Source: DAIOHQ01 sp036744635 (GTDB taxonomy: Bacteria; Planctomycetota; Phycisphaerae; Tepidisphaerales; Tepidisphaeraceae). From it: a stretch of DNA of 9,949 nucleotides. Below, in pieces: positions 1 through 8,338 of this stretch. Below the pieces are notes generated by a model that was given only the letters and a program-made list of their open reading frames with translations, had not been told where the DNA came from and ran no database searches. The position numbers and the translations under genes are program-made. How positions within the stretch are numbered: the stretch's first letter is position 1; the number at the start of each line of letters is the position of its first letter. Location: NCBI GenBank assembly GCA_036744635.1, contig DAIOHQ010000187.1, positions 1 to 9,949 of the forward strand, in the 5' to 3' direction.

Positions 1-3
1 GGT

Positions 4-21
4 GCGGACATTCTTGTCTGC
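4..21. repeat. Short palindromic hairpin repeat at the left edge
   Basis: GCGGACA (4-10) and TGTCTGC (15-21) pair over 7 positions, one of them G-U, around the loop TTCT. It lies directly against a second hairpin at 23-69. Size and shape (7-8 bp stem, 4-base loop ending CT) match the other hairpins in the window, which suggests a dispersed intergenic repeat. There is no T-tract, so it does not look like an intrinsic terminator. Whether a gene ends just outside the window cannot be seen. Confidence 0.5.
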
Positions 22-22
22 A

Positions 23-69
23 ATGGCTGGATGAGCGGCAGGTGTACTCATCTGCCCGAATCCAGCCAT
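23..69. repeat. Two-part hairpin repeat with TACT loop
   Basis: The outer arms ATGGCTGGAT (23-32) and ATCCAGCCAT (60-69) are perfect 10-base reverse complements. Inside them GGCAGGTG (37-44) pairs with CATCTGCC (49-56) through one G-U pair, around the loop TACT (45-48). Small asymmetric internal bulges (33-36 and 57-59) separate the two stems. The 8-4-8 layout with a TACT loop is the same as in the hairpins at 2835-2854 and 9918-9945, although the stem sequences differ. Probably a REP-like or non-autonomous element. Confidence 0.6.
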
Positions 70-76
70 ATCTTCG

Positions 77-508
77 CGATCCACCGGACATGACTCTCGC
101 TCAAATCGCAAAAAATCTTTCCTCGTCCACCTTTCCTCCACATGTCCAATAATCATGGGGATTGCATGTTGAGAACAAATTTTTTGCAAGCGCTTCGTCC
201 TGCACCTGCCGATGGAAAGAGCGGTGTGGACGGAAAATCCGATAAAGTCGGCCTTGCCAGTACAGCCGCGCGAGACTATTTTGCACGCACGGTTCAGGGA
301 TGATCAGGGCCGCATGAAGGTTGTGTGAGGGAATCACGCTTGCCGCAACGGCAGGTTGCGACACAGCCCGAACGTCTGACACGAAGCAAAGCACATCGCA
401 CGGACGCGATTCACGGATGAAAAACACAGGCAGGATGCCATTCTCCACCCGGGGAAATGCTGTAACCGCGATCGCCGCGCCAGTCGCGCCGATCGCAGGG
501 TGGAGTGG
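77..508. other. Possible replication origin region upstream of dnaA
   Basis: The 648 bases before dnaA hold no convincing gene. Six TCCACA or TCCACC cores occur here: 80-85, 126-131, 137-142 and 444-449 on plus, and 225-230 and 500-505 on minus. By simple base-frequency arithmetic about 0.6 would be expected. The best nine-base fits to the DnaA box TTATCCACA are 134-142 and 441-449, each 7 of 9. No 8/9 or 9/9 match exists, which is the main weakness. An AT-enriched stretch (about 97-190, with A6 at 110-115 and T6 at 180-185) could serve as an unwinding element. Origins often lie beside dnaA, but location alone does not prove it. Confidence 0.3.
254..282 (+). promoter_or_regulatory. Candidate sigma70-type promoter upstream of dnaA
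   Basis: TTGCCA (254-259, 5 of 6 to the -35 consensus) is followed after 17 bases by TATTTT (277-282, 4 of 6 to the -10 consensus). Transcription would begin near 289 and leave a leader of about 360 bases before dnaA. It falls among the possible DnaA boxes, which would fit autoregulation by DnaA, but this is inference. Such a match can occur by chance. Confidence 0.25.
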
Positions 509-636
509 TCCCAGAGGCGGCATCGAGCTTCCGGAGGAGCTTGAGGCTGTCGCGGGTTGATGACTCGCGGGCGCTGGTCTGCTGTCTCGGAGCAGGCCGC
601 CAACGGCGCCCGCAGTGTGAACGCGGCTTGGGAACG

Positions 637-642
637 AAGGAG
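637..642 (+). promoter_or_regulatory. Ribosome binding site that decides the dnaA start
   Basis: AAGGAG lies 6 bases before the GTG at 649. This strong Shine-Dalgarno match favours the GTG over an in-frame GTG at 505. The residues between 505 and 648 show no DnaA-like sequence. Confidence 0.75.
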
Positions 643-648
643 ATCGGC

Positions 649-2163
649 GTGACCTGTATCAGTGCACACGATCCGCAGCTTGTGCGATTGGCCGACGCCA
701 TCGCTCAACGCGTCGGACAACAGCGGTTTCACGTTTGGTTCAACAATTCAACTCGCCTGGATTTGAAGCAGGATGGCCTGGAGATCGCCGTCCCCAATGA
801 CTTCATCAGTGAATGGATCGGCACGCATTTCAACAAGCCGATCCAGGAAGCCGCCCACGAGGTGCTCGGTTGCCCCCTGCCGGTGCGCTTCAGCGTCGTC
901 CCCCAGCTCTTCGAAGTGAAGGCCGCTGCCCGCATGCAGCACGACGATGGCCTTCCCAAGGTGCCATCGAAGATCAAGCCCGGCGCCATTCCCGCCCATC
1001 AGCCGGCCAGCGCCTTCGGCGGCGCCGTCAGCGCCGCCGCGGTGCAGATTCTTCCCGTGCAGCGCACCATCTCCTCGCGCGATTCGGTCAATACCTACTC
1101 CATGCGCCCGCGCCTGCGCCACGACATGGAAAGCTACGTCGTCGGGCCCAGCAATCAGCTCGCCTACAACACCGCGATGTACGTCTCGGAATTCCCCGGC
1201 GTGCAGTACAACCCGCTCTTTATCCACGGCAGTTGCGGCCTGGGCAAGACCCACCTCCTGCAGGGCCTCTGCAAGCGCTTCATCGAGATTCATCCCACCA
1301 AGCGCTGGATGTATCTCACCGGCGAAGAGTTCACCAATGAGTTCCTCTCCGCCATGCGCGGCAACAAGCTCGACATCTTCCGCCGCAAGATGCGCGATCT
1401 CGACCTGCTGGTGATCGACGATGTCCACTTCCTCTCCGGCAAGCGCGCCACCCAGGAAGAATTTCTCCATACCTTCAACGCCATCGAGGCCATGGGCCGC
1501 CAGGTCGTCATGGCCAGCGACAACCACCCCAAGATGATCGAGGAATTCGGCGAGTCCCTCATCAACCGCTTCGTCAGCGGCATGGTGGTGCGGATCGACC
1601 CCCCCAACTTCGCCACCCGCTGCGAAATCCTCCGCGCCCTTTCGCTGCGCAACGGCACCATGCTGAGCGAAGAAGTTATCGCCTGGGTCGCCCGCCGGGT
1701 GACCCAGAACGTCCGCGAGCTTGAAGGCGCTGTCACCCGCATCAACGCCCACGTCAAGCTGAATTCCTGTGCCGCCGATGTCGCCATGGCCCAGTCCGCC
1801 CTCGGCGATCTGGACCGCCAGCTCGTCGCTCCGGTCAAGCCCGAGAACATTCTCCAATCCGTCTGCAACTACTTCGGCATCGAAAACAAAGATTTGATGT
1901 CCGGCCGGCGCCAGCGCACCATCAGCCTCGCCCGCAGCGTCGCCATGTACCTCGTCCGAAAAACGGCAAAGCTGAGTTTCCCCGAGATCGGCATGAGAAT
2001 GGGCAAGCGCAACCACAGCACCGTCATCAGCGCCTGCCGCCGCATCGAGCGCGCCCTGGCCAAGAATGAGTCCCTGATCTGGACCAGCGCCGTCGGCGAC
2101 CGCCAGGAAGAAGCTTCCGAACTCGTCCAACGGTTAGAAGAACACAGCCGGGCGCTGTCGTAA
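649..2163 (+). CDS. dnaA: Chromosomal replication initiator protein DnaA
   Basis: DnaA binds 9-base boxes at the origin, oligomerises with ATP, melts the duplex and helps load the replicative helicase. The 504-residue product has all the expected parts. Domain I is at about residues 5-85, including the FHVWF segment. A short linker follows, then the AAA+ domain III with Walker A GSCGLGKTH (194-202, Lys200) and Walker B LLVIDD (Asp257-Asp258), and a sensor II region NVRELEGAV. C-terminal domain IV carries the box-binding signature GKRNHSTV (452-459), where many homologues have Asp in place of this Asn. The GTG start is chosen for its AAGGAG site and because domain I begins soon after it. The usual dnaN partner does not follow; a toxin-antitoxin pair and dnaG do. 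The length is normal and nothing suggests damage. Confidence 0.96.
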   Translation: MTCISAHDPQLVRLADAIAQRVGQQRFHVWFNNSTRLDLKQDGLEIAVPNDFISEWIGTHFNKPIQEAAHEVLGCPLPVRFSVVPQLFEVKAAARMQHDDGLPKVPSKIKPGAIPAHQPASAFGGAVSAAAVQILPVQRTISSRDSVNTYSMRPRLRHDMESYVVGPSNQLAYNTAMYVSEFPGVQYNPLFIHGSCGLGKTHLLQGLCKRFIEIHPTKRWMYLTGEEFTNEFLSAMRGNKLDIFRRKMRDLDLLVIDDVHFLSGKRATQEEFLHTFNAIEAMGRQVVMASDNHPKMIEEFGESLINRFVSGMVVRIDPPNFATRCEILRALSLRNGTMLSEEVIAWVARRVTQNVRELEGAVTRINAHVKLNSCAADVAMAQSALGDLDRQLVAPVKPENILQSVCNYFGIENKDLMSGRRQRTISLARSVAMYLVRKTAKLSFPEIGMRMGKRNHSTVISACRRIERALAKNESLIWTSAVGDRQEEASELVQRLEEHSRALS

Positions 2164-2165
2164 CA

Positions 2166-2179
2166 CGGGCCCCCGCCCG
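2166..2179 (+). terminator. Weak hairpin after dnaA
   Basis: CGGGC (2166-2170) and GCCCG (2175-2179) form a 5 bp GC-rich stem with a CCCC loop, 3 bases after the dnaA stop. No T-tract follows, so it is at best a weak or factor-assisted terminator. The remaining bases to 2301 hold no gene. Confidence 0.2.
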
Positions 2180-2257
2180 CGTCCTTGTAATGTTCAGCCG
2201 CGTTCCCTGCGACGCGCGTCTGGCGATGCGGGGTGTAATTTATAGCATCTTTTCAAG

Positions 2258-2286
2258 TTGACGTTCGCCGGCGGTGCCGCTTAGAT
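2258..2286 (+). promoter_or_regulatory. Possible promoter and operator of the RelB/RelE-type module
   Basis: TTGACG (2258-2263, 5 of 6 to -35) stands 17 bases before TTAGAT (2281-2286), a poor -10 match (3 of 6). The perfect palindrome CGCCGGCG (2266-2273) lies between them, where an autorepressing antitoxin or toxin-antitoxin complex could bind. The predicted start, near 2293, would fall at the ribosome binding site and leave almost no leader. That counts against the assignment. Confidence 0.2.
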
Positions 2287-2301
2287 ACCAAGAGAGGTCC
2301 A

Positions 2302-2523
2302 ATGAGCACGGAACAAATCATCGATGAGGTCCTGCGTCTGTCGGCCGAGCAGAAGGCCCGGGTAGCCGACGCGCTGCTTCAGAACCTTTCACAGACGAAC
2401 CCGCAGATCGATGCGGCATGGGCTGAGGAGGTCGAACGCCGAATTGACGACTATGAGGGCGGCCGAAGCAAGACCATTCCGGCCGAGCAAGTCATGAAGA
2501 AGCTGCGGGGCCGCCGGAAATGA
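2302..2523 (+). CDS. RelB-type antitoxin, addiction module component (TIGR02574-like)
   Basis: A 73-residue hydrophilic protein. Its N-terminal half (MSTEQIIDEVLRLSAEQKA, then ADALLQNL) is the helical pattern of the small 'putative addiction module component' family, which pairs with RelE/ParE toxins. The family binds and neutralises the toxin and usually represses its own operon. The acidic middle (AEEVERRIDDYEGG) and the basic tail (KKLRGRRK) fit a toxin-wrapping C-terminus. GAGG at 2294-2297 lies 4 bases before the ATG. The stop overlaps the toxin start as ATGA, showing translational coupling. It sits between dnaA and dnaG, both essential, so the module is an insertion in a core neighbourhood. 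The family call rests on sequence pattern and pairing. Confidence 0.82.
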   Translation: MSTEQIIDEVLRLSAEQKARVADALLQNLSQTNPQIDAAWAEEVERRIDDYEGGRSKTIPAEQVMKKLRGRRK

Positions 2524-2816
2524 GGCTGGAGTTCGACGAGCAGGCAGCCCAGGAGTTGGAGGACGCCACCGCCTATTACGATGCCAAAGGAGATGATCTG
2601 GGCGAACGGTTCCTGCACGAGGTTGGCGAGGCGATACAGCGAATTCGGGCGCATCCGAAAGCGTGGGCGCAAGTCTCGCGTCGTTCGCGGCGATGCCTGC
2701 TGCATCGGTTCCCCTACGGCCTCATATACCAAGTGCGCGAAGACATGATCCTGCTCCTGGCGGTGATGCATCTGAGCCGCCGACCGGGATACTGGCGCGA
2801 TCGCGAGACGACATAG
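2520..2816 (+). CDS. RelE/ParE-family toxin
   Basis: A 98-residue basic protein. It begins with the RelE/ParE pattern LEFDEQAAQELEDATAYYD and ends with the core strands around RFPYGLIYQVRED, ILLLAVMHLSRRPGYW. The FPYG(L/I)xY and AVxHxxRxPxYW elements are typical of this fold. RelE members cleave mRNA on the ribosome, while ParE members poison DNA gyrase. Sequence alone does not settle which applies here; the family is often annotated only as RelE/ParE. The 4-base overlap with the antitoxin upstream is the usual arrangement. Length is normal and the conserved end is intact, so it looks functional. A palindromic repeat begins 17 bases after the stop. Confidence 0.85.
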   Translation: MRLEFDEQAAQELEDATAYYDAKGDDLGERFLHEVGEAIQRIRAHPKAWAQVSRRSRRCLLHRFPYGLIYQVREDMILLLAVMHLSRRPGYWRDRETT

Positions 2817-2832
2817 TTGAAGAAAGTCAGGC

Positions 2833-2887
2833 AGGGTGGGCGTACTCGCCCACCGGTGCGCAGACGGTGGGCGGGTACGCCCACCCT
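2833..2887. repeat. Inverted pair of 22-base palindromic repeats
   Basis: Two hairpins lie head to head. The first is GGTGGGCG (2835-2842), loop TACT, CGCCCACC (2847-2854). The second is GGTGGGCG (2866-2873), loop GGTA, CGCCCACC (2878-2885). Including two flanking bases, the arms 2833-2854 and 2866-2887 are 22-base reverse complements with one difference, at the fourth loop base. The spacer is GGTGCGCAGAC (2855-2865). It occupies most of the gap between the toxin and dnaG. This is the structure of REP/BIME-like elements. It could also slow or terminate transcription into dnaG, though no T-tract is present. Confidence 0.85.
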
Positions 2888-2925
2888 ACGATGCAAACGT
2901 CTTCTGGCAGTGAGGGTGTACCGGC

Positions 2926-4779
2926 GTGAATCCATCTGGCGGCATCGATTACAAAACGCAGGTACTGGCCGCAACTGACATCGTGCAGTTGATCGGCCAG
3001 ACCGTCGCCCTCAAACGCCGCGGCAAAAGCTTCGTCGGCCTGTGCCCGTTTCATCAAGAGAAGACCGGGTCGTTCCACGTGGACTCGGCCAAGCAGTTTT
3101 TTTACTGCTTTGGCTGCAAAGCCAGCGGAAACGCCATCGACTTCGTGATGAAGCATGACCGCATCGAATTCAAGGAGGCGTTGCGTCTGCTTGGCCAGCA
3201 GGCCGGCATAGACATGCCCGAGTTCGGCGGCACCAAGCAAAAATCCGGCGAACGCCAGGCTTTGCTCGACGCCCATTCCGCAGCCTGCGCCTTTTTTGAA
3301 AAATTGCTCGCCCATAAAGAGCATGGCCAGCCCGCCCGCGAGTATCTTGTCCAGCGCGGCATCAACGCCGAATCCATTCAACGCTTCCAAATCGGCTTTG
3401 CGATGGAATCGTGGGATGCGCTGCTGCAAGGTCTGTCGCGAAAATTCACGCCACAGCAACTCGCCAGCGCCGGCCTGGTCAAAGTCCGCGAACGCGGCGG
3501 GGGCTTTTACGACACCTTCCGCAACCGCCTGATGTTTCCCATCCGCGATGAATCCGGCCGAGTGATCGCCTTTGGCGGGCGCGAGATGCCGGGGAGCGAA
3601 AGTCCCCCCAAATACCTGAATTCGCCCGAAACCCCTCTGTTCTCCAAAGGTCGCTGCATTTTCGGAATCGACCTCGCCCGCCAGCGCATTGTCGAAACCC
3701 GCACCGTCGCCATCGTCGAAGGCTATACCGACACGGTCATGGCCCACCAATTCGGCGTCAGCAACGTAGTTTCCGTCCTCGGCACCGCCATGACCGAAGA
3801 TCACCTCACGATGCTCCGCCGCTTCGCCGACCGGATCGTGCTCCTGTTCGATCCCGATTCCGCCGGCGACACCGCCGTCGACAGGGCCTTGGAACTCTTC
3901 CTGCGTCAACCCATCGAAATCGCCATCGCCTCCCTGCCCGATGGCATGGATCCTGACGAATTCTTGCTCAAGAATGGAGCCGAAGCCTTCGAAAAGGTGC
4001 TGGCGAATGCTACCGACGCTCTTTCCTTCAAATGGCGGCAGCTTACTCGCCGCTTCACGGCCGACGCCGACGATCTCACCGGACAGCAAAAAGCTGTGGA
4101 GGAGTACCTTAGCCTGCTCGCTTCCGCCCGTGCCAGCGGTCCGGTGGACGCCATGCGCTGGGGTTCCGCCCTGACCCGCGTGAGCCGGCTGACGGAAATT
4201 CCGGTGGAGGAATTGAATCGACGCTTCCGGGCGCGTAAACTCTCACAACCTCGCCCGGCGGCACAGGTTGCGCCGGCCGAACAAACGGCCCAGCCCGCCG
4301 TGGTCGATCGACGGCTGTGGAATGCCCAGGATCGGGCCGAGCGATGGATTCTTGGAACACTTTTGGCACATCCCCATTCGTGGGGCACAATAGAGCATCA
4401 GGTACACGCGGAGGATTTCACCGAAGACCGCCGGCGACGGCTCGCGGAAATTTACTGGATGCATCAACGAGACCTGGGAGAGCCGGTATTTAACGAGTTC
4501 CTCAGTGAACTCAAGGATGCCTCGCTGGTCGAGCTGGCCATAGAATTGCTCGAAGAGGCCGATGCCCTGCCTGATATCGATCAGGTGCTCGCCGAGTCCA
4601 TCGCTCATCTGGAGCGGATGCGGCGCCGGCGCGAAGAGCAAAAACTTCTGGCCGAATCGCGACGTACAAGCGATGAGCGTCCTGATCCCGAGCAATGGGC
4701 ATTGCTGCAGAAGATGATGGAGAAAAACAAACCCGATCTGACCAGGATCGGCCCGGATTTGCGGCGCGGGGGTTCGTGA
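2926..4779 (+). CDS. dnaG: DNA primase DnaG
   Basis: DnaG makes the short RNA primers for leading and lagging strand synthesis and contacts the replicative helicase. The 617-residue product has a CHC2 zinc-binding domain with Cys40, His43, Cys61 and Cys64 (GLCPFH and YCFGC). A catalytic core follows, with the TOPRIM residues Glu265 in VEGYTD and Asp309/Asp311 in LFDPDSAG, and the FGGRE and KYLNSPET motifs that precede them. From about residue 460 a helical C-terminal region (ERWILGTLLAHP onwards) resembles the helicase-binding domain, with a basic, charged tail. The GTG start puts the zinc domain at its usual distance from the N-terminus; GAGGG at 2912-2916 is a fair ribosome binding site. 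rpoD follows after 192 bases. All key residues are present. Confidence 0.96.
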   Translation: MNPSGGIDYKTQVLAATDIVQLIGQTVALKRRGKSFVGLCPFHQEKTGSFHVDSAKQFFYCFGCKASGNAIDFVMKHDRIEFKEALRLLGQQAGIDMPEFGGTKQKSGERQALLDAHSAACAFFEKLLAHKEHGQPAREYLVQRGINAESIQRFQIGFAMESWDALLQGLSRKFTPQQLASAGLVKVRERGGGFYDTFRNRLMFPIRDESGRVIAFGGREMPGSESPPKYLNSPETPLFSKGRCIFGIDLARQRIVETRTVAIVEGYTDTVMAHQFGVSNVVSVLGTAMTEDHLTMLRRFADRIVLLFDPDSAGDTAVDRALELFLRQPIEIAIASLPDGMDPDEFLLKNGAEAFEKVLANATDALSFKWRQLTRRFTADADDLTGQQKAVEEYLSLLASARASGPVDAMRWGSALTRVSRLTEIPVEELNRRFRARKLSQPRPAAQVAPAEQTAQPAVVDRRLWNAQDRAERWILGTLLAHPHSWGTIEHQVHAEDFTEDRRRRLAEIYWMHQRDLGEPVFNEFLSELKDASLVELAIELLEEADALPDIDQVLAESIAHLERMRRRREEQKLLAESRRTSDERPDPEQWALLQKMMEKNKPDLTRIGPDLRRGGS

Positions 4780-4847
4780 CAACGATCTGCACCAGGGATG
4801 GCGTCCACACCACGACGGTTGGGCTGACGCGGATCTTCATATTGAAA

Positions 4848-4891
4848 GCGAAACGTTCGCGCTCGTTGCAGGGCTCAGGAATATCCCTGAG
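4848..4891 (+). promoter_or_regulatory. Hairpin-bearing leader between dnaG and rpoD
   Basis: The 192-base gap 4780-4971 holds no gene. It contains GCGAA (4848-4852)/TTCGC (4856-4860) around ACG, then CTCAGG (4874-4879)/CCTGAG (4886-4891) around AATATC. GGCCTTGGCC (4891-4900) overlaps the second arm. None has a T-tract. I found no convincing -35/-10 pair. The structures may be a processing site, attenuator or 5' leader of rpoD, since dnaG-rpoD messages in other bacteria are processed between the genes. This is inference. Confidence 0.25.
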
Positions 4892-4959
4892 GCCTTGGCC
4901 GGTGAGATGCTTCGCTTCGGGGGCTTGTGTGCCCTGGGTTTGGTTCGCACTTAGCAGGC

Positions 4960-4963
4960 AGGA
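4960..4963 (+). promoter_or_regulatory. Ribosome binding site that decides the rpoD start
   Basis: AGGA, within CAGGAA, lies 8 bases before the ATG at 4972. It favours this start over an in-frame upstream ATG at 4927, whose extra 15 residues (rich in Trp, Cys and Gly) do not resemble sigma factors. Confidence 0.65.
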
Positions 4964-4971
4964 ATTGGTTT

Positions 4972-6714
<1,743 letters not shown>

Positions 6715-6753
6715 GTCCAATGTGAACGGCGATTGCCGCGATTGGTTATAGCT

Positions 6754-6966
6754 ATGAAAATCGTCATCGAGCGCCATCCCGACGGCTACGTGGCCTATCC
6801 CCTGGGCCTCAAGGGCGTCGTAGTCGGCGAAGGCGATACCTACGATCAAGCCTTCGCGGACGTCCAGTCTGCCATCAGGTTTCATCTCGAAACGTTCGGC
6901 CGCGATGTGCTGGATGAGGAGTCGCCTGTACTGGAGGTGTACATCACCGAGGCGCAGGTGGCCTGA
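6754..6966 (+). CDS. hicB: HicB-type antitoxin
   Basis: A 70-residue acidic protein with the short HicB fold: KIVIERHPDGYVAYP is the first hairpin, LKGVVVGEGDTYDQAFADVQSAIRFHLETFG the rest. HicB antitoxins sequester HicA and often repress the operon. This one is only the partial RNase H-like domain, with no room for a C-terminal DNA-binding domain, so repression would need another arrangement. ATG 6754 is preferred to the TTG at 6733 because the family motif starts directly there. The ribosome binding site is weak. The gene starts 39 bases after rpoD, suggesting read-through transcription. Its TGA overlaps the next ATG by one base. Confidence 0.82.
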   Translation: MKIVIERHPDGYVAYPLGLKGVVVGEGDTYDQAFADVQSAIRFHLETFGRDVLDEESPVLEVYITEAQVA

Positions 6967-7205
6967 TGCCCAGGTTTCCCGTAGATGCGCCTAAGGCAAA
7001 AGTCATTCGATCCCTGCAGTTGCTCGGCTTTCAAATCATTCGCGAGCGTGAGCACATTGCAATGCTTCGCCGCAATGCTGACGGCAGTACGACCCCGTTA
7101 ACCTTGCCGAATCACCCACATATCAAAGGATCGACACTGCGCACCATCTGCACGCAGGCTGGGATTGCACGCCCCGATTTCCTGCGCGCCTATGAGCAGT
7201 CCTGA
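6966..7205 (+). CDS. hicA: HicA-type toxin (mRNA interferase family)
   Basis: A 79-residue protein of the HicA/YcfA double-stranded-RNA-binding-like fold. HicA toxins cleave mRNA. Visible landmarks are AKVIRSLQLLGFQIIRERE, then His30, the expected catalytic histidine, in a strand (HIAMLRR). The second half has LTLPNHPHIKGSTLRTICTQAGIARPDFL, matching the family pattern of a His-rich loop, GTL, and a final helix. The residues before His30 are Arg-Glu in place of the usual Gly-Ser. The one-base overlap with the antitoxin (TGATG) couples translation. The order here is antitoxin then toxin, reverse of many hicAB operons. The length is normal and the gene appears intact. Confidence 0.85.
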   Translation: MPRFPVDAPKAKVIRSLQLLGFQIIREREHIAMLRRNADGSTTPLTLPNHPHIKGSTLRTICTQAGIARPDFLRAYEQS

Positions 7206-7225
7206 TCACTCTCTCGGGCGATCAG
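7202..7225. terminator. Possible bidirectional hairpin between convergent genes
   Basis: CTGATC (7202-7207) and GATCAG (7220-7225) form a 6 bp stem around a 12-base loop; the HicA stop lies in the left arm. The 67-base gap 7206-7272 separates convergent genes, where a terminator is expected. The large loop and lack of a T-tract make this a weak candidate. Confidence 0.25.
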
Positions 7226-7272
7226 AATCAATACGGCCGATATAAGCATTACCATTGCAGAAGGCCGCGGAA

Positions 7273-8310
7273 TTATCCGACAACCAAAATGACAAAGCTC
7301 CCCTGCGCCGGCGCCGGCCGAGTCGTAGCCGTCCCCGCCGGCTTAGCGTCAGAATCCTCCGCCGGCAGATACAGCCGGTGCGTTGCTGAATCTACCGCAA
7401 TCGTCCTTGCCCCGCGCTGCGTCGTCACCGTTCCAACCACCGTTGGCCGCGCGGAATCGGCATCGCTGACCACTGTGACGGTGCCCTCCCCGTTGGAGGT
7501 GAAGGCCAGGTTGCGGTCGGAATCGAAGGCGCATCCGTCAACGTTTCCCCCGATTGGCAACGTCGCAACGATCTTCCCGGAGTGGCAATCCAGCACGACC
7601 AGCTTGCGGTTGTGACAGACGGCGAACAGCAGGCCTCTTTTGATGTCGATGGCCAGGCCGGTTGGCTCCTCCCCTTCTCCGAGTTCCCACCGACCATCGA
7701 CCTTCATCGTCCGCGTATCAATGGCCACCGTCTGATTTTTGTCCTCCACATTGACGTAAAGGTGTCCGGCCTCGTCCACCACCGCGTACTCCAGCGTGCC
7801 GCCCACGGCGATGGTGGTGGTTTCCACCGGCCGGGTGAAATCGCCTTCAGCGCTGAATGCGGTCACATCGCCGCTGGTGTGGTTCATCGCGAAAACCCGC
7901 CGGCTGGCCGGGTCGAAGACGATCGCATCGGGATTGGTTCCGGCCTTCACCTTCCCGATCACTTTCAGCGTCTTCAGCTCAAAAACGGTGATCGAATTAT
8001 CTCGTCCATTGCTCGTAAATCCGTGGCCGCCCTTGTAGTCGAATGCCACCCCATGCACGCCATCCGTCTGGGGGATGTCCCCCACCTGCTTGAGTTCCTG
8101 CGTGCTCAGGTCGAGCACCATCACATGCGTGGAGCGCGGCACGAACAGGCGGTGATACTTCTCGTCCACCGCCACGTAATCCCAGCGTCCCTCGCCGCCC
8201 ACGTTCACACGCTGCAGCAGGCGATAATCCGTGGCGGATTTCGGCGCCCTGGCGCCGCACCCCGCGCAGAACGCCATCGCAAGTGCCGCAATCGTTAGCG
8301 ATATACGCAT
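7273..8310 (-). CDS. YncE-like beta-propeller lipoprotein
   Basis: The 345-residue product starts with a basic, hydrophobic leader (MRISLTIAALAMAFCAGCG) and a lipobox-like CAGC ending at Cys18, so it is probably exported and lipid-anchored. The rest is a run of beta-propeller blades of the YVTN/YncE type. Each has a 'xxVAVDxxxxRLFV'-like strand, for example WDYVAVDEKYHRLFVPRS, VHGVAFDYKGGHGFTS, PDAIVFDPASRRVFAM and TGLAIDIKRGLLFAV. Such proteins are often annotated only as YncE family, and I cannot assign a ligand. The ATG at 8310 is chosen over one at 8358 because CTCCC at 8318-8322 (GGGAG on the coding strand) lies 7 bases upstream and the signal sequence begins there. It is 28 bases after the upstream oxidoreductase, probably in the same operon. 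Confidence 0.8.
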   Translation of the reverse strand: MRISLTIAALAMAFCAGCGARAPKSATDYRLLQRVNVGGEGRWDYVAVDEKYHRLFVPRSTHVMVLDLSTQELKQVGDIPQTDGVHGVAFDYKGGHGFTSNGRDNSITVFELKTLKVIGKVKAGTNPDAIVFDPASRRVFAMNHTSGDVTAFSAEGDFTRPVETTTIAVGGTLEYAVVDEAGHLYVNVEDKNQTVAIDTRTMKVDGRWELGEGEEPTGLAIDIKRGLLFAVCHNRKLVVLDCHSGKIVATLPIGGNVDGCAFDSDRNLAFTSNGEGTVTVVSDADSARPTVVGTVTTQRGARTIAVDSATHRLYLPAEDSDAKPAGTATTRPAPAQGSFVILVVG

Positions 8311-8322
8311 GGAAAAACTCCC

Positions 8323-8336
8323 GCTGCAAATGCAGC
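8323..8336. repeat. 14-base perfect palindrome between operon genes
   Basis: GCTGCA (8323-8328) and TGCAGC (8331-8336) form a perfect 6 bp stem around a two-base loop. It lies in the 28-base gap between the oxidoreductase stop and the propeller start, just before the propeller ribosome binding site. It could modulate the second gene's expression or be a repeat fragment. The evidence is structural only. Confidence 0.4.
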
Positions 8337-8338
8337 CG

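Noticed and set aside
101..523. Minus-strand open frame of 140 codons upstream of dnaA
   Set aside because: There is no recognisable domain, its composition is odd (many Cys, Pro, His) and it lies across the possible origin. I cannot support it as a gene.
505..648. Upstream extension of the dnaA frame to GTG 505
   Set aside because: The 48 extra residues do not resemble DnaA, while GTG 649 has a strong ribosome binding site at the right distance.
748..2130. Long open frame on the minus strand (460 codons) antisense to dnaA
   Set aside because: It is a compositional shadow of dnaA, rich in Ala, Gly, Asp and His with no recognisable domain.
2833..2887. CRISPR array
   Set aside because: There are only two units, in inverted orientation, with an 11-base spacer; no direct-repeat array or cas gene is present.
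2827..4089. Long open frame on the minus strand antisense to the repeat and dnaG
   Set aside because: It overlaps a clear primase gene and begins inside a repeat; it has no domain pattern.
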